The notes under the pieces were generated by a model. It was given only the letters and a program-made list of their open reading frames with translations, did no database searches and was not told the DNA's origin. DNA of 64,000 nucleotides from Bacillus sp. 2205SS5-2 (lineage in GTDB: Bacteria; Bacillota; Bacilli; Bacillales; Bacillaceae_K), in contig NZ_JAYKTS010000008.1 in the NCBI RefSeq assembly GCF_037024155.1, positions 1 through 64,000 on the forward strand. The letters are read 5' to 3'. Shown here in pieces: positions 7,963 through 16,923 of this stretch (position 1 is its first letter; the number at the start of each line of letters is the position of its first letter). The translations under genes and the position numbers were made by a program.

Positions 7963-10269
7963 TTACTTTGTTAAGACACTCATTACATTTTCACGTACTT
8001 CGTTTGAAATGGCTCCAGATCCACCCAAGAAATATACATCAGGAAGAGTCGATCTTTTATTTAACCAGGACTCTACACTACTTGGTAACTGATCCTTTTG
8101 GGTTAAAATTAGTGGAGACTTCATCGTTGCAGCTAGAGAAGACGCTGGTAAGGCATCAATGAAGACTTCTCCCCGGGCAAAGAACAGCGTATTCCCTTCA
8201 AAAATTTGACTATATTGATCAGCAATCTCCATGCTTGTCTCATAGCGGTCTTTTCCAGACACTCTTGTTACTACTGTAGACAATTTTTTCAATTGATTCT
8301 CAACATTGGCAGAAACAGCCGATGTGCCGCCAATGATGTTCACTTTATTAATATCATGCTTTTGAATATATGAAGAAACACTTTCATGTAGGGATTCCTT
8401 TGTCGTATAAAGAATAGGAATTTGCATCATACTTGCATAAGAAGCAATTGATAAAGCATCTGGTGATTTTTCATCTTTTGTTACAACAAATACTTCCTGA
8501 GTGTTATTAATTTCATTTGCAACCTTAACGGCTGTTTCGTACCTATCCGCTCCACTTACGCGGACAATGTTCTGGTCATTAAGAAAGGAGAGCTCTTTTA
8601 TTTGATTCTCAGCTTTCGAGCTAACAGCTGATACACCACCTAAAATATACACATTCTCTGGTTGAAGACGTTTTAATTCTTCCAGAACGCTTGATGGTAG
8701 ATTACTAGATGACGTTAACAATAAAGGAGAGTTATATTTTTTTGCCAAGACGCTACCCGTTAATGCATCGATGGATAAATCTCCTCTTCCAATAATGACT
8801 GCCTTTGATCTATTTTCCCAACCATAGCTAGAAACACTTGTACTCGTCTCATAACGATCTTTACCTTGTAAGCTGTGAGAGTAATTATTTATATCTAACT
8901 CTCTTGTAACTGTTGTCTTGGGGTAGTAAAAATTCAAAATCTTTTCAAAGTCATGGCCTTCTTTTGACATTTGATAAGCCCCATATTGGCTCATACCAAC
9001 CCCATGACCGAATCCTGCTCCTTTTATTGTAAATGCGTTGCTAGCATCTTTGTTGTCAACGCTCTTAATATATGGACTTTTCATAATGGATGTACCAATC
9101 ATAAAGCGAAGATTATAGGCTGTATCGTTGATTGTTTTTTGTTTCAGTTCAATCTTGCCATCTTCATCTTTACTATATGCATCCTTATTTTTCTCTAAAT
9201 AAGTAAAACTGATTTTTCCTGATAATACATCATTTGAGGAGAAATTTGTCGATTGCTTATCAAAAGAAATTTCTGTAATATCAACAATCTTTATTTCGCT
9301 CGTATCACTGATATAGTTTTTGCTTTTCAATCTAGATTTAATATTTGAAATGATAGTAGCATCTTTTTCCTTCTGTTGATCCCACCAAGTTTCTGGTTTA
9401 TTTAAATCTAGATCTTCCAGATTTAGTTGTTGCTTGTGAATGGTATAGCTCCAGTCAAGAAATGGAGATATTTTATGATCATATGGATCTGTTTTAGTTT
9501 GAAAGTAGGAGACTAAATCCGTTCCCCAAGTATTCTTGTTAGAAAGGATTTTCCCTCCATTAGATGAAGAATATAGGGCATTAACATAACTTGAACCACT
9601 CTTTAATACTTCTCCTTGCGTTTCGTTCACTGAAAGGTTTGTATAGGGCTTATACATTTCTACAGAGGTATTTGCACCTTGTTTTAATCCTTTATACACC
9701 TGATTAGACTGAGTATCATCTATCGTCCAAGCACCTTTTCTCAATACATAGGTTCTTGCGGCAACAGATTGTGCCTTTAACGCCTCCATGCCTCCATTGC
9801 TTCCCCATGAAGCATACATTTCAGCTGGTACAACCCCTTTTAAGTAGTCTTCAAGGTTAATATGATTAATCGGTCTGACATATTGCTTATATTCTACTGT
9901 AAATTCTACTTCACCTAAATAGGATGTATGGTATTTATCTAGTAGCGTAACATAGCTATCCCTTGAGTTCGTAACCGACGGAACCAATGATAGACTTTGG
10001 TCAAACTTTTTCACAACTTTGCTACCTTTATAGAGTGTCAGTTTTCCAGATTCAACTTTTACAGAATAATTATCGGTAGGTTCAATAAAAACATCGGTAT
10101 CCGCCACTTGATAACTCCCGGTAATGTTGAAAGAAATATTGGATACGTTTCCAACGTAATTATGAAGCTTAACAGATATTGGCTGACCTTCCGCAAGAGC
10201 GTTATTTGGAGAAAGCATCAAAAGGATGACCATAGAACAAATGACTAACGAGAGAGCTTTTTTCAACAT
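7963..10269 (-). CDS. SpoIID/LytB domain protein anchored by three CWB2 repeats
   Basis: 768 residues. A signal peptide (1-26, ending ALAEG) is followed by a SpoIID/LytB domain (about 120-460) with GVVPAEMYASW, the KAQSVAARTYVL helix and GAGFGHGVGMSQYGA near 425. Three CWB2 repeats (about 468-768) each start with a GKDRYET-like motif and include an ILGG or IIGG strand. SpoIID itself is a lytic transglycosylase acting on denuded glycan; vegetative LytB (CwbA) stimulates the LytC amidase. In B. subtilis LytB the CWB2 repeats precede the SpoIID domain; here they follow it. GGAGG lies four bases before the ATG. Neighbours upstream are an acidic lipoprotein and a LytC-type amidase, which together recall lytABC. 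Role as an autolysin modifier or glycan lyase is inferred. Confidence 0.9.
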   Translation of the reverse strand: MLKKALSLVICSMVILLMLSPNNALAEGQPISVKLHNYVGNVSNISFNITGSYQVADTDVFIEPTDNYSVKVESGKLTLYKGSKVVKKFDQSLSLVPSVTNSRDSYVTLLDKYHTSYLGEVEFTVEYKQYVRPINHINLEDYLKGVVPAEMYASWGSNGGMEALKAQSVAARTYVLRKGAWTIDDTQSNQVYKGLKQGANTSVEMYKPYTNLSVNETQGEVLKSGSSYVNALYSSSNGGKILSNKNTWGTDLVSYFQTKTDPYDHKISPFLDWSYTIHKQQLNLEDLDLNKPETWWDQQKEKDATIISNIKSRLKSKNYISDTSEIKIVDITEISFDKQSTNFSSNDVLSGKISFTYLEKNKDAYSKDEDGKIELKQKTINDTAYNLRFMIGTSIMKSPYIKSVDNKDASNAFTIKGAGFGHGVGMSQYGAYQMSKEGHDFEKILNFYYPKTTVTRELDINNYSHSLQGKDRYETSTSVSSYGWENRSKAVIIGRGDLSIDALTGSVLAKKYNSPLLLTSSSNLPSSVLEELKRLQPENVYILGGVSAVSSKAENQIKELSFLNDQNIVRVSGADRYETAVKVANEINNTQEVFVVTKDEKSPDALSIASYASMMQIPILYTTKESLHESVSSYIQKHDINKVNIIGGTSAVSANVENQLKKLSTVVTRVSGKDRYETSMEIADQYSQIFEGNTLFFARGEVFIDALPASSLAATMKSPLILTQKDQLPSSVESWLNKRSTLPDVYFLGGSGAISNEVRENVMSVLTK

Positions 10270-10302
10270 AATTCCTCCTCAATATTTACAAGAATAGTGC
10301 AC

Positions 10303-10350
10303 AGGCGCCCCATAAACCCATAGTCATGACCACTAGCCGGTGGCGCCTTG
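10303..10350. repeat. Shortened copy of the GC-rich palindromic repeat
   Basis: AGGCGCC near the left end and CTAGCCGGTGGCGCCTTGAGCT at the right match the ends of the units at 2121-2480, with most of the middle deleted. It lies in the leader of the SpoIID/LytB-type gene. Confidence 0.6.
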
Positions 10351-10397
10351 AGCTATTCAATCCCCTTAAAGATTTCACTTTTTCTTATCTTTTAATA

Positions 10398-10454
10398 GGC
10401 TATTTCATAGATGATCAACTGAAACCTTAAACCACAAATTATGAGAAAACAGCC
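10398..10454. repeat. Decayed fragment of the interspersed inverted-end repeat
   Basis: GGCTATTTCATAGATGAT on the left matches (inverted) the copy at 16710-16788, and GAGAAAACAGCC on the right matches the common end. It lies 45 bases from the shortened GC-rich repeat. Confidence 0.5.
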
Positions 10455-10519
10455 TTTTAATAAATTCGGTGATATTTTTCTTTATCTACTACATGTCTTG
10501 ATAAAATGATTCATAGCTA

Positions 10520-11227
10520 CTACAGCGACTCTACTTCTTCTAATACGGATTCGATAATATAGCCATCCTCACCCGTCTCTTCAAATACTTCCTTAATCAT
10601 CCCAATTCCAGGAGCAAAATAGATTGTGTTGACCGCCTGTCCACTGCCAGCACTAACGGTACTTTTCACTTTATACACCCCTTGGAATTTTTGGTAGGGT
10701 ACTTCAATTGTTTCATCTTCACTTACAATTTCCCATATAGGAGAGTCCCCGGTTCCTTTATGAGTGATATCTACTATTGGATGCATCTCTTTATTAGAGG
10801 TAAAGTCATGTAAGATACTTTCTCTTGGAGACTCAGGATCACTTTCTTCATACACTACTTGAATGATATCCTCATTCCATTTAAGAACTTGTAATGTGAC
10901 CATATCGCCAATTTCAAAGACTCTCTGAATGTAGGTATCATTCATATCCACAATGCTTTCTGTCAATGTATACTCATCATTTTGATTAAAGGTTTTTATT
11001 ATATTTTCTGTGGGCTTTAAAGTTGCTAACGCGTTTTGATTCCCTTCATCATCTAATTCAACTGGTTTATTTTCTGGTTCCTTATTAACTTCATTATCTT
11101 CTACTTGTGTCGTCTCGCCTTCTTTTTCAAGAGAATCCTTCGCCGAATCATCTGAATTACAAGCAACCAACAAGATAAAACTGAAACTAAGGATGAACGA
11201 TAATCTCATTTTGTTTTGAATTCTCAC
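10520..11227 (-). CDS. Acidic lipoprotein between amidase and SpoIID/LytB-type genes
   Basis: 235 residues from a GTG start at 11227, which has GGAGG seven bases upstream. The signal peptide ends in the lipobox LLVAC (Cys23), followed by a Glu/Asp-rich linker to about residue 60. The rest (60-235) is mostly beta-strand-like, with no motif I recognise. The start is 12 bases after the stop of the amidase gene, so the two are probably cotranscribed. In B. subtilis the lytABC operon also begins with a small acidic lipoprotein (LytA), but this one is more than twice as long and homology is not evident. The lipoprotein call is firm; function is unknown. Confidence 0.8.
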   Translation of the reverse strand: MRIQNKMRLSFILSFSFILLVACNSDDSAKDSLEKEGETTQVEDNEVNKEPENKPVELDDEGNQNALATLKPTENIIKTFNQNDEYTLTESIVDMNDTYIQRVFEIGDMVTLQVLKWNEDIIQVVYEESDPESPRESILHDFTSNKEMHPIVDITHKGTGDSPIWEIVSEDETIEVPYQKFQGVYKVKSTVSAGSGQAVNTIYFAPGIGMIKEVFEETGEDGYIIESVLEEVESL

Positions 11228-11239
11228 AAATGTTCCTCC

Positions 11240-13312
11240 TTAATACAACACATTTTTCATTTTTTCTATAATATGTTGGTCGACAATTCCACCAACTTTA
11301 ATTACTTCACTAACATTATTCGTTGGTCGGTAGTCTAAAATAAAATCATAGATATGCGGATTTATTTCATTCCCAACAAGAATTAGAAGAGAACCCGATT
11401 TTACTGATAACGCTGAAGCAGTTAAGGCATCTGGGAAATTCGTTCCTGTAGAAACAGCCAGCTGACTAGAATCCAGCACACTACTAAACTCTCTTAAAAT
11501 AGTAGCCAGCGTTTGATAACGGTCTTTCCCAGCTAATCGTTCTACTTTCGTTGATCCAATTTGTTGCTTGATAGCTTTTTCAACAGAGGCTGAGATAGCA
11601 CTCTCCCCACCAAGTACTTTAACTTGTTTCCCCGAAATAAATTTCAAAGCGTCCTCGTTCATGTGATTTTTATCAGTCAATAGAATCGCCCAGTTATTAG
11701 CAGCTGCAATCGGAGCAACTCCAAGAGCATCTGCGAAATTCGTTCCAGAAGCGATAAAAACACCCTCTACTTCTTCTAATTGTTCATTGATCAGAATATT
11801 GGTTTGATAACGGTCTTTTGCTCCTAACCTCGTGACATCTAATCCCATATTCTCTAATTTTTTCTCTGTATCTTGCGAGATGGCCTTATTACCACCAATG
11901 ATAGTGATTGAATCCGCGTCAAGTCTCTTAATTTCTTGTTCCACTTCTGAATTTAAATAAGATTCATTTGTTAACAATATCGGGGCATTGTCTAGCTGTG
12001 CAGCTAATGGACCAACAGACAAAGCGTCTGCAAATTGGTAAGCAGTCGTGAGTACAACTATTTTCTTCTTTTTATCACTTTTAAAACCTTCTGGATATAA
12101 CTTTTGAGAGACTTTTATTGCTGTTTGAATGCGGTCGTCTCCAACTAAAGCCGTTTCCTTGATTTCTCTAGTTACTTTGAGTCCGGAAATATTCGTCCAA
12201 AGTACATCAACAAGATCAATATCCATTATTTTTGTAGGATACTCTTTTTCTTGTGCATAGAGAATAGCCGTATTAAGGTCATAAAATGAGTTTAATGTTG
12301 TTCCTGTTTCTCTTTGAACACTATATTTTTTGGGGAGATAATTCGACCATAGAATACTATCAAGTTCAAGGTCTACAACCCGTGAATCTTCAACGCTTTC
12401 AGCATAGGTGATTGCTTCTTCCTTATCGAAGAATGTTTTTACTTCATCATTAGATTTTTGAAAAACACTATATTCTTTTGTATTGAAAAATACTTTTTTC
12501 TGTTGAAATTTATCAAATACATACGTGTTATTCTTTGTTTTTGAATATTTGACAGCTTCTTCTTCAGTACTGAAGGTTTTTAAGTGTTCATTTGAAGTAG
12601 AATAAACTTCAAATACCTTGAAATAATCCACGACTCCTCTTTTCAAAGCTTCTGCTGCATTAGTCTGAAATGAGTTAGTCTTAATAAGTGCTTCTTCAGT
12701 AGGATTGGACATAAATCCCATTTCTACTAATACTGATGGCATTTGGGTGTTTCTTATCACATAAAAAGGCTCATAATTACGGACACCTTTATCATTTAGC
12801 TTTAATAGATTGATAACACTAGGATGCACTGAATTAGCTAATCGCTTACTCTCATTCACATAACCAACTTGAATTGGATCAGGTGGCCATTGAGCGTCCC
12901 AAGCGGCGGATTTATCGTAATAATAGCTCTCAAATCCATTTACATAAATATTTGTTGGGACAGAATTGTGGTGAACAGACACAAAAACAGACTGATCATT
13001 TTTTCCTTTAATAAAGTTATTTGCTAACTCCACTCTGTCTTCGAGGCTTAAATATGTGTCATTGTTCGTTCTCGTCATAAACACATTGAATCCTTCTGAT
13101 TCTAGCTTTTCTTTTAATTTTAAGGAGATTGCTAGGTTGGCATGCTTTTCATAGAACCCAGAAGTTTTTCCAGAGTATCCACTTGTGCCGCTATCCCAAC
13201 CACCATGTCCAGGATCGATTACAACGTTCTTTTCTGCAGAAATAATACTAGGGACGATGAGAAACAGTGCAACAGAGACAATGGCCGTTAGTAGGTGCTT
13301 AAATTTATTCAT
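11240..13312 (-). CDS. N-acetylmuramoyl-L-alanine amidase with CWB2 repeats (LytC-type)
   Basis: 690 residues from the ATG at 13312. An upstream in-frame TTG at 13330 overlaps the GGAGGAG box that serves this ATG, so it is rejected. The signal peptide (1-26) precedes an Amidase_3 domain (about 28-215) with zinc ligands in DPGHGG, in the Glu of FYEKHANL, in VHHN and the catalytic Glu in LVEMGF. Residues about 230-380 hold three related segments of some 45-50 residues, each with a Y-x-V start and an EEA-x-x-Y/ILYA core. Three CWB2 repeats end the protein (385-690). The enzyme cuts the lactyl-peptide bond of peptidoglycan. B. subtilis LytC has the opposite domain order (CWB2 first). It heads a likely operon with the next lipoprotein. 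Confidence 0.92.
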   Translation of the reverse strand: MNKFKHLLTAIVSVALFLIVPSIISAEKNVVIDPGHGGWDSGTSGYSGKTSGFYEKHANLAISLKLKEKLESEGFNVFMTRTNNDTYLSLEDRVELANNFIKGKNDQSVFVSVHHNSVPTNIYVNGFESYYYDKSAAWDAQWPPDPIQVGYVNESKRLANSVHPSVINLLKLNDKGVRNYEPFYVIRNTQMPSVLVEMGFMSNPTEEALIKTNSFQTNAAEALKRGVVDYFKVFEVYSTSNEHLKTFSTEEEAVKYSKTKNNTYVFDKFQQKKVFFNTKEYSVFQKSNDEVKTFFDKEEAITYAESVEDSRVVDLELDSILWSNYLPKKYSVQRETGTTLNSFYDLNTAILYAQEKEYPTKIMDIDLVDVLWTNISGLKVTREIKETALVGDDRIQTAIKVSQKLYPEGFKSDKKKKIVVLTTAYQFADALSVGPLAAQLDNAPILLTNESYLNSEVEQEIKRLDADSITIIGGNKAISQDTEKKLENMGLDVTRLGAKDRYQTNILINEQLEEVEGVFIASGTNFADALGVAPIAAANNWAILLTDKNHMNEDALKFISGKQVKVLGGESAISASVEKAIKQQIGSTKVERLAGKDRYQTLATILREFSSVLDSSQLAVSTGTNFPDALTASALSVKSGSLLILVGNEINPHIYDFILDYRPTNNVSEVIKVGGIVDQHIIEKMKNVLY

Positions 13313-13415
13313 ATAACAATTCTCCTCCAAAATTTTTTATCATATTGATTTTATCATGTATATCGACATAATATGTGCTTCTTTTGACATCTTTTCGTAA
13401 ATTTCTACTAAAATG

Positions 13416-13456
13416 TAAAAAAACAGCCAATTTCCTCTTATGGAAAATCGGCTGTT
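13416..13456 (-). terminator. Terminator after the LtaS-like gene
   Basis: AAACAGCCAATTTCC pairs with GGAAAATCGGCTGTTT; a seven-T run follows on the minus strand. Although it contains CAGCC, it is a simple hairpin and not a copy of the interspersed repeat. Confidence 0.85.
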
Positions 13457-13463
13457 TCGCTAA

Positions 13464-15266
13464 TTAATTTCCCCTCTTAAAGTAATTACTTCTTATTATA
13501 AGATCAGAAATTTGAAGAGCGTTTTTTTCAAAATCTATTTTTTCTTGATTCATTTTTCTATCAGATATAATTTTATTTTCCAAAGGAAGAACTGAAAAAC
13601 TATCTGCTGTAGTTAACATATTTCGTCCTAATACAACATTTTCATATTTTTCTTCCTCAATTCCCATGACATAAGCAAGTGTGGGATAGATGTCCAGCTG
13701 TCCAGTAGTTTGGGTCAGCTCCAATGGTTCTAAGCTCGGATTGTATATCATGAATGGAACTCGACCTGATTGATCGACCCCTTCAATCGTAGGATTTTCC
13801 TTCATGATTTGTTGTTTGTAATTATTTTCAAAAGCAGCGTGATCCCCGTAAATTACAATCAACGTATCATCGAGCATCTCTTTCTTTTCAAGAGTATCTA
13901 ACAAGCTACCGATCGCTTTATCAGCATAGCTAATCGACTGTAAGTAGTTTGAAAGAGAAGTTTTTTCATATTGAGAATCAAACTCAAGACTCTTATGCTC
14001 TGATGGCATTTCGAAAGGTGTATGACTTGTTAAAGTAATTAATAACCCATAATAGGGATCTTCTTCATCTTCAAGAAAATCAACGGTTTGATTGAAGAAC
14101 TCTATATCGCTTAGCCCCATCCCAATCTCTTCTCCATCGGAATAATCTTTGATTGAATGATATTCATCAATACCTAAATATGGATACGATTCCAGTCTAT
14201 TCCAATACGTTCCCTCATCCCCATGAAAAGCAAACGTAGAGTAGCCCTCTTCCTTTAATAGATCTGGAAGAGTTGTATATTCATTCCTTGGATAGCGGAA
14301 AAAAGTACTCCCTTCATTCACAGGTAGAAGAGATGTGTTTAAAATAAATTCGGCATCAGAGCTTCTTCCACCTTTTGTTTGAGGATAGAAATTCGATGCA
14401 TACACACTATGTTCTAATATAGAATTTAGATTGGGTGTTATTGGTACATTCTTTATTTCCTTATTTATTACCCAATTCTCTAAAGATTCTACTTGGACAA
14501 ATAACAAATTCTTTCCTTTCCCTATACCTTCATATTTATTATTGAGATACAGTCTATCTTCACGATATTTTTCTTTATTAGCAAACCACTCTAGAATTTC
14601 ATTCTCTTCTTCGACACTTAACTCAATATATCGATTATTCTTATAAGTTATATACAGATCTAGCGCACTATATTGAATTGGATTAAATGCTAATAAATAA
14701 TCATAACGATCATATATCTTAAATATTTGAGCATATGGAACACCATCGACATAATGATTTTTTAGTGGTTTAAACGTCAACAACGACATCCCGACAAGAA
14801 AGAAAATGATAAAATAGGCTATATGATTTTTCTTGATCGAAAACTCCTTCTTCTTTGCCACTAGCAATAACACGATTATATCCACAATAAAAATAAAATC
14901 CCTCACCTTAATGAGTTCGAAAATACTTGGACCTAAACCGGATAGATTCGAAGTTTGGAGTAGTGCAAAAAAAGAAAGCGGTGTACCAAAATAACGAATA
15001 TACCATAGCTGGGCCAATATCAAAAAGGTCATTAAAATATTTATTGAGATAACAAAAATTTTTCTAGACCAAGTTTTTAAAAGAAAAGCAAAGGAAAATA
15101 AAACGAAAATGCTACCTGGTACAGAAACAAATAAGCTTTTGACTTCAAGAATATTTTTCCCAAGAAACAAATAAAACATAAAGATTTTTAATGTAAGTCC
15201 AACAGCTGATAGCACCATCATTTTATCTTGTGTAATAGAATAAAAAATCTTTTTAACATTTCCCAT
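13464..15266 (-). CDS. Lipoteichoic-acid-synthase-like sulfatase-fold phosphotransferase
   Basis: 601 residues from the ATG at 15266, which has GAGG nine bases upstream; an ATG five codons earlier has no such box. Five membrane segments (about 1-170) are followed by an extracellular sulfatase-fold domain (about 240-560) with VQVESLENW, LTSHTPF and YGDHAAF metal-site motifs. LtaS enzymes move glycerol phosphate from phosphatidylglycerol onto a growing chain or primer. The S. aureus LtaS nucleophile, Thr in GKTSD, is replaced by Ser302 in GGRSSDAEF, so substrate or chemistry may differ. It might decorate the polymer made by its neighbours instead of making ordinary lipoteichoic acid; this is inference. 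Terminator at 13416. Confidence 0.85.
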   Translation of the reverse strand: MGNVKKIFYSITQDKMMVLSAVGLTLKIFMFYLFLGKNILEVKSLFVSVPGSIFVLFSFAFLLKTWSRKIFVISINILMTFLILAQLWYIRYFGTPLSFFALLQTSNLSGLGPSIFELIKVRDFIFIVDIIVLLLVAKKKEFSIKKNHIAYFIIFFLVGMSLLTFKPLKNHYVDGVPYAQIFKIYDRYDYLLAFNPIQYSALDLYITYKNNRYIELSVEEENEILEWFANKEKYREDRLYLNNKYEGIGKGKNLLFVQVESLENWVINKEIKNVPITPNLNSILEHSVYASNFYPQTKGGRSSDAEFILNTSLLPVNEGSTFFRYPRNEYTTLPDLLKEEGYSTFAFHGDEGTYWNRLESYPYLGIDEYHSIKDYSDGEEIGMGLSDIEFFNQTVDFLEDEEDPYYGLLITLTSHTPFEMPSEHKSLEFDSQYEKTSLSNYLQSISYADKAIGSLLDTLEKKEMLDDTLIVIYGDHAAFENNYKQQIMKENPTIEGVDQSGRVPFMIYNPSLEPLELTQTTGQLDIYPTLAYVMGIEEEKYENVVLGRNMLTTADSFSVLPLENKIISDRKMNQEKIDFEKNALQISDLIIRSNYFKRGN

Positions 15267-15348
15267 TTTCTCATACCTCATTTACGTGATTGTAATAGAA
15301 TGCTAACACACTTTTTACAATCCATAAAGGTAAAGGAAAATTCAAACA

Positions 15349-15389
15349 AAAAGACCTGAATTTGAAGATGCTCAAATTCAGATCTTTTT
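15349..15389 (-). terminator. Terminator after the GT2 gene
   Basis: AAAGACCTGAATTTGA pairs with TCAAATTCAGATCTTT (one mismatch), with A/T-runs either side, directly past the stop at 15393. Confidence 0.85.
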
Positions 15390-15392
15390 GAT

Positions 15393-16529
15393 TTATCTAC
15401 TAGTCGGCGTCCAGGTAGCTTGTCTCTTCCCTGAGATAGCCCTTAATGTTCCTCGCAATGCTGCATAATTAACTAAACAGAAGTAATAAGGGATGTATGT
15501 GATTTTATTACTAGACACCCTTCCTACTAGCGCTAGAAAATAAAATAGTATTTGCAAACCAAACAGCACTTGATACAATGGCTGATCTAATAGAAATAAA
15601 TTCAGAACAAAAATGGCAATCATATAATATGGTACTAACCATCTTAGCAGCTTATGAGACATATATTTATAGAAGAATTCGAAATTCCCAAAGGGATTTA
15701 ACATCTTTTTATAGCTCAAAATTCCTGTGAAACTACGTGTGACGATTCTTATTTTGCGACCAAATTCTTCAGAAGATTTTGGAGAGGTTTCTTCAACAGT
15801 TATCGCATTTGGTTCATAAACAAAACGCTTTTTCTGATGAATAATAATTAACGGGTTTTGCATATCATCACCTACGTTAGGATTCATTTCTTTAAATAAA
15901 TCTTTTCGTAAGGCATAAATAGATCCATTCGCTACAATTGTAGTTCCAGTAGAAGTTTCAAGTGTTTTTAATAGTTTTTCATACTTCCAGTAAGCGCCTT
16001 CTGATTCACCAATAGATGAGTTAGTTGGATTAATTAGTCTTAATTCACCACAAACCCCTCCCACTTCATCATTCTTGAAGTGTTTAACGAGATGATGAAG
16101 TGCGTCTTCATTATATAGAGAGTTGGCATCAGAAAAAACTAATACATCTCCACTAGCTAGTGGAACTGATTTGTTTAAGGCAGCCGTTTTTCCCTGTCTC
16201 CCTTTCACAACGTTTAATTTAACATTTGGATATTTCTCAACAAACGAATTCACAATATCATTTGTCTGATCTGAAGAATCATCAGATACTACTATTATTT
16301 CTAGCTTATCTTTTGGATAATCTAAATCGATACTATTTTGAACCTTTCCTGCAATTACCTTCTCTTCATTGTAGGCTGCAATAAACAGCGTTACTTTTGG
16401 TTGGAAATCTGACTTATCCACCACAGATTTTTTAATAAAAAGTGAGATTACTTTCAGCAAAATCGGATATCCAATATAGATATACACTGAAAGAGTAATC
16501 AACAGCCAAAAAAATATTTCTATTACCAT
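15393..16529 (-). CDS. Membrane-bound family 2 glycosyltransferase
   Basis: 378 residues from the ATG at 16529, which is preceded by GGAAGG; in-frame starts further upstream lack a ribosome binding site. One membrane segment (about 5-25) leads into a GT-A domain with FIAAYNEE, a VSDDSSDQT acidic motif, GKTAALNKSVPLASG and the metal-binding FSDAN. A DDMQNP motif follows near residue 215, then two or three membrane segments at the C-terminus. The architecture matches processive or polymer-building GT2 enzymes that use nucleotide sugars at the inner membrane face. The sugar and acceptor cannot be told. It lies upstream of the LtaS-like gene and downstream of gtaB, all on the minus strand. Confidence 0.88.
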   Translation of the reverse strand: MVIEIFFWLLITLSVYIYIGYPILLKVISLFIKKSVVDKSDFQPKVTLFIAAYNEEKVIAGKVQNSIDLDYPKDKLEIIVVSDDSSDQTNDIVNSFVEKYPNVKLNVVKGRQGKTAALNKSVPLASGDVLVFSDANSLYNEDALHHLVKHFKNDEVGGVCGELRLINPTNSSIGESEGAYWKYEKLLKTLETSTGTTIVANGSIYALRKDLFKEMNPNVGDDMQNPLIIIHQKKRFVYEPNAITVEETSPKSSEEFGRKIRIVTRSFTGILSYKKMLNPFGNFEFFYKYMSHKLLRWLVPYYMIAIFVLNLFLLDQPLYQVLFGLQILFYFLALVGRVSSNKITYIPYYFCLVNYAALRGTLRAISGKRQATWTPTSR

Positions 16530-16559
16530 TCCATAACTTCCTTCCATGTCACAATCCAA

Positions 16560-16923
16560 ACTCCCCTATGACTATCGCTATTCTTATACGTTAATACTTC
16601 AAGCAAGGCCTTCTCGCCAAACATTGTCACTTATCCTACTATTTCGTAATTTCAAGAGTTGTAAACTTCTAACGACTGTTCTCTTTTTCCAAATAAATTC
16701 TTTAAAAAAGGCTGTTTTCGCAAAGTTTTTGGCTTTTCGAATCAGCTTATCATCTATGAAATAGCCACAGTGTATACGAAAAGAGCCTTAAAAAAGTCTC
16801 ACATTAAAACGACTCTTTCTCGATATTATTCTTATTCAATCAAATATACCAAGAATTCTCATGTATCAAAATTGCTGAAAATTAAGACTTACATAGCAAT
16901 CGAAATCTCTACGTTAATAATAC
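16560..16923. other. 364-base gap upstream of the GT2 gene
   Basis: It contains the short repeat copy at 16710-16788 and otherwise AT-rich sequence without coding signs. No clear terminator for gtaB was found. Confidence 0.4.
16710..16788. repeat. Interspersed inverted-end repeat, short copy (79 bp)
   Basis: It starts GGCTGTTTTCGCAAAG and ends GTATACGAAAAGAGCC. The interior is reduced to a segment that includes ATCTATGAAATAGCCAC, shared with the longer copies at 58109 and 63419. Confidence 0.8.

Noticed and set aside
13416-13456. Possible copy of the inverted-end repeat because of AAACAGCC and GGCTGTTT
   Set aside because: The two arms are only six bases apart and pair throughout; it is an ordinary terminator.
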